Source: Limnohabitans lacus (GTDB taxonomy: Bacteria > Pseudomonadota > Gammaproteobacteria > Burkholderiales > Burkholderiaceae_C). From it: a stretch of 64,000 nt of DNA. The position numbers and the translations under genes were made by a program. A model generated the notes under the pieces. It was not told where the DNA came from, searched no databases, and saw only the letters and a program-made list of their open reading frames with translations. The stretch spans positions 62,001 to 126,000 of the forward strand of contig NZ_JASGBH010000006.1 of NCBI RefSeq assembly GCF_030053395.1, given 5' to 3'. Below are positions 17,979-24,715 of this stretch, piece after piece; the stretch's first letter is position 1, and the number at the start of each line of letters is the position of its first letter.

Positions 17979-18856
17979 GCCAGACACACCATTTGGCCCA
18001 ACGCCTGCAACAGAGCCAGGCGCTTCTTGCGCCCGGCGTGTACGACGCGCTCACCGCGCTGGTGGCACAGCAAGCCGGGTTTGAAGCCGTGTACCTGTCA
18101 GGCGCATCGATCGCTTACACGCGTCTGGGCCGCTCGGACATCGGTCTGACCACGGCAACGGAAGTGGCGCAGACCTTGGCCCACATCACCGATCGGGTGA
18201 ACATCCCGGTCATCGTGGACGCGGACACCGGCTTTGGCAACGCGCTCAACACCCAACGCACCGTGCGCGACTTCGAGCGGGCCGGTGCCGCAATGATCCA
18301 GATCGAAGACCAGACTTTCCCTAAACGCTGCGGCCACTTGGATGGCAAAGGCGTGGTGCCAGTGGGTGAGATGCAAGGCAAGCTGCGTGCGGCACTCGAC
18401 GCCCGCCACGACAAGAACACCTTGATCTTGGCCCGCACCGATGCCGTGGCCGTGGAGGGCCTGGACGCGGCTCTGGAGCGGGCCGAGCGCTATCTGGAAT
18501 GCGGCGTGGATGCGCTGTTCATCGAAGCCTTGCGTTCAGACGAGCAAATGAACCGTGCCTGCGCCCAGTTTGCCCACCGCGTGCCGCTGTTGGCCAATAT
18601 GGTGGAAGGCGGCAAGACGCCGGTGCAAAGCGCGGCCGAGTTGGGTGCGCGTGGTTTCAAGATCGTGATTTTTCCGGGTGGCACGGCGCGGGCGGTGCTG
18701 CACACGCTGCAAGGCTATTACGCCAGCTTGCACACCCACCAGACCACACGGCCCTGGCAAAACCAGATGCTGGATTTTGATGGCCTGAACGCCGTCATTG
18801 AGACCCCTGAGTTGCTGGCACTGGGCCAGCGCTACGAGTCTGGAGAAACACCATGA
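17975..18856 (+). CDS. Isocitrate lyase / PEP mutase superfamily C-C lyase
   Basis: 293 residues forming a TIM barrel of the ICL/PEPM superfamily. It begins with the subgroup signature GVYDALTALVAQQAGFEAVY and TRLGRSDIGLTT. Metal and substrate residues D82 and D84 sit in VIVDADTGFGN. The active-site loop is PKRCGH with C119, the cysteine that acts as general acid in lyases (isocitrate, 2-methylisocitrate, dimethylmalate lyase) and is absent from mutases. So a retro-aldol/Claisen cleavage of a 2-hydroxy di- or tricarboxylate to pyruvate or glyoxylate plus a second acid is the best prediction. It fits as the step after the hydratase encoded upstream. ATGA overlaps at both ends. Confidence 0.88.
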   Translation: MSQTHHLAQRLQQSQALLAPGVYDALTALVAQQAGFEAVYLSGASIAYTRLGRSDIGLTTATEVAQTLAHITDRVNIPVIVDADTGFGNALNTQRTVRDFERAGAAMIQIEDQTFPKRCGHLDGKGVVPVGEMQGKLRAALDARHDKNTLILARTDAVAVEGLDAALERAERYLECGVDALFIEALRSDEQMNRACAQFAHRVPLLANMVEGGKTPVQSAAELGARGFKIVIFPGGTARAVLHTLQGYYASLHTHQTTRPWQNQMLDFDGLNAVIETPELLALGQRYESGETP

Positions 18857-19926
18857 GCCCAACCTTGATCGATTTGCCCCATCGGCCTTATCGCCGCATT
18901 GCCACCGAGGAGGCGTTTTGCCCGCCTGAGATGCTGGAGATCTACAACAAGATCCTGGCCAAGGGCGATGTGGATGTGGGCTTCAAGCACCTGATGGGTT
19001 TTTACATGAGCAGCCCCAGCGAACGGGCGCAGCACATCATGCGTTGTCTGGTCGATCTGGACGATCTGCGCCTGCAGCACATGGACGAAGCGGGCGTGGA
19101 TGTGCAGGTCATCGGCCTGACCTCGCCCGGCGTGCAGATCATGGACAAAGACACGGCGGTGTCGTTTGCGCCGGTGGCCAACGACATCTTGGCGGCGGCC
19201 ATGCGTCGCCACCCCGATCGCTTGGTGGGCATGATCGCGGTCGCGCCACAAGACCCAGCCGCAGCCGCCAAAGAAATCCAGCGCGGCGTGAACCAGCTGA
19301 ACATGCATTCGGTGGTGATCAACTCGCACACACAGGGCGAATACTTGTCAGACACCAAGTTCTGGCCCATCTTTGAAGCCGCCGAAGCGATGGGTACGCC
19401 GATTTATTTGCACCCCAATGCCATGCCGGCCAGCATGATCCAGCACTTCATCGAAGCGGGTTTGGATGGTGCGATTTATGGCTTTGGTGTGGAGACCGGT
19501 TTGCACGCGCTCCGTTTGATCACCTCGGGCGTGTTCGACCGCTTTCCCAAGCTGCAGATCATTTTGGGCCACATGGGCGAGGCCTTGCCGTTTTGGGCGT
19601 ACCGCTTGGATTACATGCACGCGGCCACCGTCAAGTCCAAGCGCTACCCGAGCATCCAGCCCACCCAGAAAAAACCCAGCGACTACCTGCGCGAGAACTT
19701 CCACATCACCAACAGCGGTGTAGCCTGGGGCGCTGCGCTCAAGTTCACACAAGACTTCATGGGGCCCGACCGCGTGCTGTATGCGATGGACTACCCCTAC
19801 CAATACGCCCCCGAAGAAGTGGGCATTCTGGAAGGCTTGGACATGGCGCCGCAGGTGCGCCAGGCGTTCTTCCAGGACAACGCTGAGCGGCTGTTCAAGA
19901 TCCCATCAGCCACCCCGTCCGTTTGA
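18853..19926 (+). CDS. Amidohydrolase-superfamily nonoxidative decarboxylase (LigW / 5-carboxyvanillate decarboxylase-like)
   Basis: 357 residues of the ACMSD-related amidohydrolase branch. Metal ligands expected for LigW-type decarboxylases are all present: E19 in RIATEEAF (Glu-x-Ala instead of HxH), H187 in IYLHPNA, H240 in ILGHMGEALPFW and D313 in YAMDYPYQY. The blocks GFYMSSPSERA, LTSPGVQ, VVINSHTQGEYL and GAIYGFGVETGLHALRLIT also follow the LigW pattern as I recall it. Likely Mn2+-dependent removal of a carboxylate from an aromatic or enolic acid. An amide hydrolase is less likely. Cytosolic. The substrate is unknown, and its presence suggests that an aromatic or heteroaromatic acid is handled by this operon. 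Confidence 0.83.
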   Translation: MSPTLIDLPHRPYRRIATEEAFCPPEMLEIYNKILAKGDVDVGFKHLMGFYMSSPSERAQHIMRCLVDLDDLRLQHMDEAGVDVQVIGLTSPGVQIMDKDTAVSFAPVANDILAAAMRRHPDRLVGMIAVAPQDPAAAAKEIQRGVNQLNMHSVVINSHTQGEYLSDTKFWPIFEAAEAMGTPIYLHPNAMPASMIQHFIEAGLDGAIYGFGVETGLHALRLITSGVFDRFPKLQIILGHMGEALPFWAYRLDYMHAATVKSKRYPSIQPTQKKPSDYLRENFHITNSGVAWGAALKFTQDFMGPDRVLYAMDYPYQYAPEEVGILEGLDMAPQVRQAFFQDNAERLFKIPSATPSV

Positions 19927-19948
19927 ATCCCATCGACAGGAGACCTTC

Positions 19949-20929
19949 ATGAACTTCACACACCGCCAGAAAATCACGGCCATTGCCGCGCTCATGCTCA
20001 GCACCCTCGGCCTGGGTGTGTCAGCGCAAGGCACTTACCCCAGCCAATCCCTCAAGATCATCGTGCCCTTCACGCCGGGCACCGGCATGGACACCATCGC
20101 CCGTGTGGTGGCGCCGCGCCTGGCCGAGCGGCTGGGGCAGTCGGTGGTGGTGCAAAACCAACCGGGCGCCAGCGGCAACATCGGTGCCGATGCGGTGGCC
20201 AAATCGGCACCTGACGGCCACACCATCTTGATGGGGGCTAACACCATGCTGATGGCCGCGCAGATGTACAAGAACGCGAGCTTTGATCCGGTCAAGGATT
20301 TCTCGGCGGTTTCGATGGCCGCCTATGGCTCTTTGATGATGGTGGCCAACCCGAAAACCGGCATCAAGTCGGTGGCCGATTTGGTCAAGCAGGTGCAAGC
20401 GCGCCCCGGCGCGATCAGCTTTGGCTCGCCCGGTGTGGGCACGCCCCACCACATGGCCATGGAGCTGTTCAAGCTGGAGACCAACACCTTCATGCTGCAC
20501 GTGCCTTACCGTGGCACGGCGGGCTACACACAGGACCTGTTGGCAGGCGAGTTGAACGTGGGTTTTTTGCCGGTGCACATTGCGCAGGGCTTTGTCAAAA
20601 ACGGCCGCTTGAATGCGCTGGCCTTGGGCAGCCCCAAGCGGCACCCGGTCGCGCCCGATGTGCCCACTTTTGAAGAAGTGGGCGTCAAGCGCATCGATGT
20701 GGACCTTTGGTACGCCTTCTTTGTGCCCAGCAAAACACCGGCTGCCGTAGTCACCCGTTTGAACACCGAGATGGCGGCCATCTTGCGACAAGCCGACGTC
20801 AAGGAACAGCTGGGCAAAGCCGGTCTGGATGCCGTGGCCTCCACGCCGGCTGAATTGGCGGCCATTGTGGCCAAGGACTACCCCCGTTGGGGCGCGGTGA
20901 TCCGCACCAAACAGATCTCGGCGGAATGA
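19949..20929 (+). CDS. Bug-family (TctC-like) tripartite tricarboxylate transporter substrate-binding protein
   Basis: 326 residues from ATG 19949 (AGGAGA upstream). An N-terminal Sec signal peptide of about 25 residues (KITAIAALMLSTLGLGVSAQG) precedes the Bug signature YPSQSLKIIVPFTPGTGMDTIARVVAPRLAERLGQ and VVVQNQPGASGNIGADAVAKS. Bug proteins bind carboxylates in the periplasm, and are hugely expanded in Burkholderiales. No TctA or TctB membrane genes are nearby, so it is an orphan binding protein that may serve a distant permease or sense substrate. It lies inside the catabolic operon, 22 bases after the decarboxylase. Confidence 0.92.
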   Translation: MNFTHRQKITAIAALMLSTLGLGVSAQGTYPSQSLKIIVPFTPGTGMDTIARVVAPRLAERLGQSVVVQNQPGASGNIGADAVAKSAPDGHTILMGANTMLMAAQMYKNASFDPVKDFSAVSMAAYGSLMMVANPKTGIKSVADLVKQVQARPGAISFGSPGVGTPHHMAMELFKLETNTFMLHVPYRGTAGYTQDLLAGELNVGFLPVHIAQGFVKNGRLNALALGSPKRHPVAPDVPTFEEVGVKRIDVDLWYAFFVPSKTPAAVVTRLNTEMAAILRQADVKEQLGKAGLDAVASTPAELAAIVAKDYPRWGAVIRTKQISAE

Positions 20930-22194
20930 TGAGCGACATGAACATCAAGCAAGCAGACATCGCCATCGTGGGTGGTGGCATTGGCGGCCTGGCGCTGGCG
21001 CTGCATTTGCATGCGCGGGGCGTGCCCTGCCATGTGTTCGAGGCGGTGGCCGAGGTGCGCGAATTGGGCGTGGGCATTACCTTGTTGCCCCACGCCATGC
21101 GCGAGCTGGCCGCTTTGGGCTTGCAATCGGCCATCGAAGCGGTGGGCATCGAAAACTACGAAAGCGCCTTCTTCAATCGCCACGGCCAGTTCATCTACAG
21201 CGAGCTGCGGGGCCGACATGCAGGTTACCCTCTGCCCGAGGTGGGCATCCACCGTGGCAAGTTGCACAAGATCTTGTTCGACGCCGCTGTGGCGCGTTTG
21301 GGCCCCGAACATGTGCACACCGGTTACCGCTTTGACCGCATGGTGCAAGCCGAGGGCCATGTGGACATCACCTTCAAGGACCCGCAAGGCCAGGATCGCC
21401 CCGCCGTGCGCAGCCGGGTGCTGATCGCCTCGGATGGTGTGAACTCGGCGGTGCGCCGTGTGTTCTACCCCGATGAGCAGATGGTGTTCACCGGCATCAA
21501 CACCTGGCGCGGCGTGACGCGCTTTGCCCCCATCTTGACGGGCAAGACCTATATGCGCATCGGCTCGATCGAGACGGGCAAGATGGTGATCTACCCCATC
21601 GTGGACCAAGTCGATGCACAAGGCCACCAACTGGTCAACTGGATGGCCGAGATCCGCATGGAAGAGGGCGTGACGCAAAACGACTGGAACCGTGCGGGCC
21701 GGGCCGAAGACGTGTTGAAGTTGTTCAAGGACTGGACCTTCGATTGGCTGGATGTGCCCCAATTGATTGCCCAGGCGGACTCGATCTTGGAGTACCCCAT
21801 GGTGGACAAGGACCCGATCGACCAATGGACCTTTGGGCGCGTGACTTTGTTGGGTGATGCAGCACATCCTATGTACCCCCGGGGCTCCAACGGTTCGGCG
21901 CAAGCCCTGATCGATGCCCGCACCTTGGCCGATGAGTTGGCCAAAGGCGATGCCGACCCCCTGCCTGCGCTGCACCGCTACGAGGCCGTGCGCCGGCCGA
22001 TCACCGCCAAGGTGGTGCAGACCAACCGAACCACGCCGCCAGACTTCATCAACATCAAGGTCGATGAGCTCACCGGTGGTCAACCTTTCCGGCACATCGA
22101 CGATGTGATCAGCCAAGCTGAGTTGCGCCAAATTTCCGATGACTATAAAAAAATCGCTGGTTTTTCATTGGAGGCGCTCAAGACGCAGGCCTGA
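20929..22194 (+). CDS. FAD-dependent monooxygenase (PhzS/salicylate hydroxylase-like)
   Basis: About 421 residues of class A flavin monooxygenase. The FAD fold is IAIVGGGIGGLALALHLHARG, the second FAD motif is LIASDGVNSAVRR, and the third is RVTLLGDAAHPMYPRGSNG. The start is ATGATG across the Bug stop (20926 or 20929); the second ATG gives a better distance from GGCGGA. It should hydroxylate, possibly with decarboxylation, an aromatic or heteroaromatic acid using NAD(P)H and O2. It resembles the PhzS group of flavin-dependent oxidoreductases more than PobA. Last gene of the tightly packed operon; 206 bases follow before the next gene. Confidence 0.87.
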   Translation: MSDMNIKQADIAIVGGGIGGLALALHLHARGVPCHVFEAVAEVRELGVGITLLPHAMRELAALGLQSAIEAVGIENYESAFFNRHGQFIYSELRGRHAGYPLPEVGIHRGKLHKILFDAAVARLGPEHVHTGYRFDRMVQAEGHVDITFKDPQGQDRPAVRSRVLIASDGVNSAVRRVFYPDEQMVFTGINTWRGVTRFAPILTGKTYMRIGSIETGKMVIYPIVDQVDAQGHQLVNWMAEIRMEEGVTQNDWNRAGRAEDVLKLFKDWTFDWLDVPQLIAQADSILEYPMVDKDPIDQWTFGRVTLLGDAAHPMYPRGSNGSAQALIDARTLADELAKGDADPLPALHRYEAVRRPITAKVVQTNRTTPPDFINIKVDELTGGQPFRHIDDVISQAELRQISDDYKKIAGFSLEALKTQA

Positions 22195-22264
22195 TCGGCG
22201 TGGTTTTTTTCGCAGCGGATGGACCAGGCCTTGTGAAGAGGGCTGGATGCGTCAAACTTTCACC

Positions 22265-22340
22265 TTGTGGGAGCCAGCCCTGCTGGCGATGGGGTGCTTG
22301 TGGGTCACAGGCTTTTCGCTTGCAGGGCAAGCTCCCACAA
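22265..22340. repeat. REP-type palindrome pair (REPIN-like element), family A
   Basis: Two head-to-head units in an intergenic region. Left: TTGTGGGAGC followed by the hairpin GCCAGC-CCT-GCTGGC. Right, inverted: hairpin GCTTGC-AGG-GCAAGC followed by GCTCCCACAA. The outer 10-base arms are perfect reverse complements. Each inner stem is intact although its bases differ between the copies, i.e. compensatory changes. This is the architecture of bacterial REP doublets mobilised by RAYT transposases, closely similar in look to the Pseudomonas GTGGGAGC families. No RAYT gene lies in the window. Confidence 0.75.
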
Positions 22341-22400
22341 AACGGGATCAACTGAAAACAGAGTCCAAATTTCACTAGGCTTTATCTTGAGGAGACAGAC

Positions 22401-23186
22401 ATGGATCGCCGTCATTTCTTTCAAAGCAGCGCCTTGGTGACCACCGGTGCGGTGGTCGGATGCGCCACGCCGGGCATGGCGCAAAGCCAGCCCAAAACGC
22501 CGTTTGCGGTGCCTGCGACGTACATCCCCATCGAGGGCACGGACGATATGTTTCCGGTGCGACGCATCTATTGCATCGGCCGCAATTACGCGGCCCATGC
22601 CCGTGAGATGGGCTCGGACCCGACGCGTGAGCCGCCTTTCTTTTTCCAAAAACCCACCGACGCCATCCAGTTCGTGAAGGCGGGCACGGTGGCCGATCAC
22701 CCCTACCCCACGCTGACCAAAAACTACCACTACGAGGCTGAGTTGGTGGCGGTGCTGGGCAAGGGCGGGCGCAACATCCCCAAGGACAAAGCGCTGGACC
22801 ATGTCTATGGTTACACCCTGGGCCTGGACATGACGCGGCGCGATTTGCAGCGCGGCATGGGCGACCAGAAAAAGCCTTGGGAGATCGGCAAGAGCTTTGA
22901 CAAGTCCGCCCCGATTGGGGCCATCCGCAAGGTGGCGCAGTCTGGGCATTTTGAGCAAGGCAGCATCTGGCTCAAGGTCAACGGCGTGACCAAGCAAAAC
23001 GCCAACCTGAACCAGATGATCTGGTCGGTGGCCGAGCAGATCGCGCAGTTGTCGGAGGCCTTTGAGCTGTTCCCGGGCGACATCATTTACTCGGGCACAC
23101 CCGAGAATGTGGGCCCGGTGGTGCGCGGTGACGTGATCGAGATGCACGTCGACGGTTTTCCAAACCTGAGCGTCAAGATCGTTTGA
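22401..23186 (+). CDS. Fumarylacetoacetate hydrolase (FAH) family protein with an export signal
   Basis: 261 residues. The catalytic domain has the FAH signature RIYCIGRNYAAHAREMG, FFFQKPTDAIQF, the metal-binding YHYEAELVAVLGKGG and LDHVYGYTLGLDMTRRDLQ, then PGDIIYSGTPENVGPV. Unusually it begins MDRRHFFQSSALVTTGAVVGCATPG, a twin-arginine signal ending in a lipobox-like VVGC, so the enzyme may be a Tat-exported lipoprotein or periplasmic protein. FAH relatives hydrolyse or decarboxylate acylpyruvates and are normally cytosolic. GAGGAGA precedes the ATG by 5 bases. It lies after the catabolic operon across a REP pair, so co-transcription is uncertain. Confidence 0.88.
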   Translation: MDRRHFFQSSALVTTGAVVGCATPGMAQSQPKTPFAVPATYIPIEGTDDMFPVRRIYCIGRNYAAHAREMGSDPTREPPFFFQKPTDAIQFVKAGTVADHPYPTLTKNYHYEAELVAVLGKGGRNIPKDKALDHVYGYTLGLDMTRRDLQRGMGDQKKPWEIGKSFDKSAPIGAIRKVAQSGHFEQGSIWLKVNGVTKQNANLNQMIWSVAEQIAQLSEAFELFPGDIIYSGTPENVGPVVRGDVIEMHVDGFPNLSVKIV

Positions 23187-23221
23187 TCCTCTGGTGGGTC
23201 GGAAACCCTGAAAAACCTGGT

Positions 23222-23227
23222 TATAAT
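23222..23227 (+). promoter_or_regulatory. -10 box of the tRNA-Met promoter
   Basis: A consensus TATAAT lies 34 bases before the mature tRNA 5' end. No good -35 hexamer is visible at 16-18 bases upstream. Strong -10 boxes are common for stable RNA genes; the promoter assignment is by position. Confidence 0.5.
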
Positions 23228-23261
23228 TTCGTTCCTGACGGCACAAGCCCTCTCAGTATTC

Positions 23262-23338
23262 GGTGGTATAGCTCAGCTGGTTAGAGCGCAGCATTCATAA
23301 TGCTGATGTCCCAGGTTCAAATCCCGGTACCACCACCA
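23262..23338 (+). tRNA. tRNA-Met (CAT), elongator type
   Basis: 77 bases including encoded CCA. Acceptor arms GGTGGTA and TACCACC pair fully, with discriminator A. The D-arm is GCTCAGCTGGTTAGAGC. The anticodon arm CAGCATTCATAATGCTG carries anticodon CAT, and the T-arm has GGTTCAAATCC. The first acceptor pair is G-C and the anticodon stem lacks the three G-C pairs of initiator tRNA, so it is elongator Met rather than fMet. A lysidine-modified tRNA-Ile with CAT cannot be fully excluded by eye. A terminator follows at once. Confidence 0.95.
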
Positions 23339-23343
23339 AATTC

Positions 23344-23375
23344 AAAGCCCGCAGTCGCAAGTCTGCGGGCTTTTT
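23344..23375 (+). terminator. Rho-independent terminator after tRNA-Met
   Basis: Perfect 8-base stem GCCCGCAG / CTGCGGGC with an 8-base loop, then TTTTT. It begins 9 bases after the tRNA CCA end. Confidence 0.9.
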
Positions 23376-23404
23376 GGTTTTTCAACCCTTTTCGGAGACA
23401 TGCC

Positions 23405-23680
23405 ATGAGCGACGCAGCACCACAAAACACCCGTGAAGCACGACTGGTGCCTTTCCAGGACGACAACGGTTTTCACCTGTGCATTGGGTTCATCAAAGAA
23501 GTCCAGGACGACGGCCGCGTGGTGTTCGAAGACCAAGGCAACATCGCCATCAGCTATGGCGCCTACGAAATCGCCATTCAAGATCTGGAAATTTGCCTGT
23601 CCCAAGCGAAAAGCTTATTGGAAGCACGCAAGAAGACTCTGGCCGAGCAAGCCGCAGCCGAAGCCAAAGCCAAAGCTTGA
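23405..23680 (+). CDS. Small conserved-type hypothetical protein
   Basis: 91 residues from ATG 23405 with CGGAGA five bases upstream. An in-frame ATG farther upstream lies inside the tRNA and is rejected. Acidic, with no signal peptide or membrane segment. The N-terminal half reads as a small beta domain (EARLVPFQDDNGFHLCIGFIKEVQDDGRVVFE). The C-terminal third is an amphipathic, alanine- and lysine-rich helix (LEICLSQAKSLLEARKKTLAEQ). Codon use matches its neighbours. I do not recognise a family. It sits between a tRNA terminator and a strong bidirectional terminator, so it is a single-gene unit. Confidence 0.75.
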   Translation: MSDAAPQNTREARLVPFQDDNGFHLCIGFIKEVQDDGRVVFEDQGNIAISYGAYEIAIQDLEICLSQAKSLLEARKKTLAEQAAAEAKAKA

Positions 23681-23712
23681 AGCTTGAAGCTGCTTGGTCT
23701 GCATGCAGGCCG

Positions 23713-23758
23713 CAAAAAAACCCACCCGCTTGCGCCGGTGGGTTTTCTTTTGGGAGGC
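23713..23758. terminator. Bidirectional terminator between the small hypothetical gene and the enoyl-CoA hydratase
   Basis: Stem ACCCACC / GGTGGGT around CGCTTGCGCC, flanked by A7 on the left and TTTTCTTTT on the right, so it can stop transcription from both converging genes. Confidence 0.85.
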
Positions 23759-23764
23759 GAGGGC

Positions 23765-24544
23765 TCAGCCGTTCACAAAGTTCGGTGGGCGCTTGTTCAA
23801 GAAGGCGTCCATGCCTTCTTTTTGATCGGCCGTGGCAAACAGACCGTGGAAGATGCGGCGCTCGAACATCACACCATCACTCAGGCCACTTTCAAACGCG
23901 CGGTTGACGCTTTCCTTGGCGGCCATGGTGGCCAGTTGGCCGTAGCCGCAGATCATGAGGGCAGCGCCCAGGGCTTCGTCCATCAGCTTGTCCAGTGGCA
24001 CCACGCGGCTGACCAGTCCGCCGCGTTCGGCTTCCTGGGCGTCCATCATGCGGCCAGTCAGCACCAAGTCCATGGCTTTGGACTTGCCCATGGCGCGGGG
24101 CAGGCGTTGCGTGCCACCGGCGCCGGGGATGATGCCGATCTTGATTTCGGGTTGGCCGAACTTGGCGTTGTCAGCGGCAATGATGAAGTCGCACATCATG
24201 GCCAGCTCGCAGCCACCGCCCAAGGCAAAGCCGGCCACCGCGGCGATCACGGGCTTGCGAATCGTGCGGATGGTTTCCCAATTGCGGGTGATGAAGTCGT
24301 TTTTGTAGACCTCGTGGAAGTTGTACTTGGCCATGGCCGCGATGTCGGCGCCGGCGGCAAAAGCTTTTTCGCTGCCGGTGATGACCATGCAGCCGATCGC
24401 TTCGTCAGCGTCAAAGGCTTTGAGCGCGGCGCCCAGCTCGTCCATGAGGGGGCCGTTCAGGGCGTTGAGCGCCTTGGGACGGTTGAGGGTGATGATGCCG
24501 ACTTTGCCGCCTTCGGTGCGGACTTCGATGTTTTCGTAGCTCAC
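23765..24544 (-). CDS. Enoyl-CoA hydratase (crotonase family, PaaF/FadB1-like)
   Basis: 259 residues from a GTG at 24542-24544. GGAG lies 8 bases upstream, while the alternative TTG at 24556 overlaps that ribosome site. Crotonase motifs: [20 protein letters not shown], the oxyanion-hole stretch [27 protein letters not shown] and the catalytic glutamates in [17 protein letters not shown] (both Glu positions present), so hydratase activity is expected. Adds water to trans-2-enoyl-CoA, as in beta-oxidation or phenylacetate catabolism. It is divergent from paaG across a shared control region, which supports a role with the Paa genes (inference). Confidence 0.92.
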   Translation of the reverse strand: MSYENIEVRTEGGKVGIITLNRPKALNALNGPLMDELGAALKAFDADEAIGCMVITGSEKAFAAGADIAAMAKYNFHEVYKNDFITRNWETIRTIRKPVIAAVAGFALGGGCELAMMCDFIIAADNAKFGQPEIKIGIIPGAGGTQRLPRAMGKSKAMDLVLTGRMMDAQEAERGGLVSRVVPLDKLMDEALGAALMICGYGQLATMAAKESVNRAFESGLSDGVMFERRIFHGLFATADQKEGMDAFLNKRPPNFVNG

Positions 24545-24661
24545 GGACTTCTCCAAAAGGGATGTGAAATTCAGTAGCCACTATAACCATGCCACCTGCA
24601 CAGAGCCTGTCAAACGGGGCGCAGCCACTGGAGCGACGGCGATGGACACTAGGGGAAAACA

Positions 24662-24685
24662 TTAACCAACCGATCGGTCGGTTAA
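24662..24685. promoter_or_regulatory. TetR-type (PaaR-like) operator palindrome in the paaG promoter
   Basis: A 24-base palindrome, TTAACCAACCGA followed by TCGGTCGGTTAA, with a single mismatched pair. The ACCGA-TCGGT core is the kind of site used by TetR-family regulators of phenylacetate and acyl-CoA genes. It lies 30 bases before the paaG ATG and about 118 bases from the divergent hydratase start, so bound protein would cover the paaG promoter. No TetR gene is in the window. Confidence 0.7.
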
Positions 24686-24715
24686 TGGTAAATTCGCAGG
24701 CTAAGGAGATATTCC

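Noticed and set aside
23262..23680. Integration site at tRNA-Met with an island
   Set aside because: No integrase, no repeat of the tRNA 3' end downstream, and the next gene has ordinary composition.
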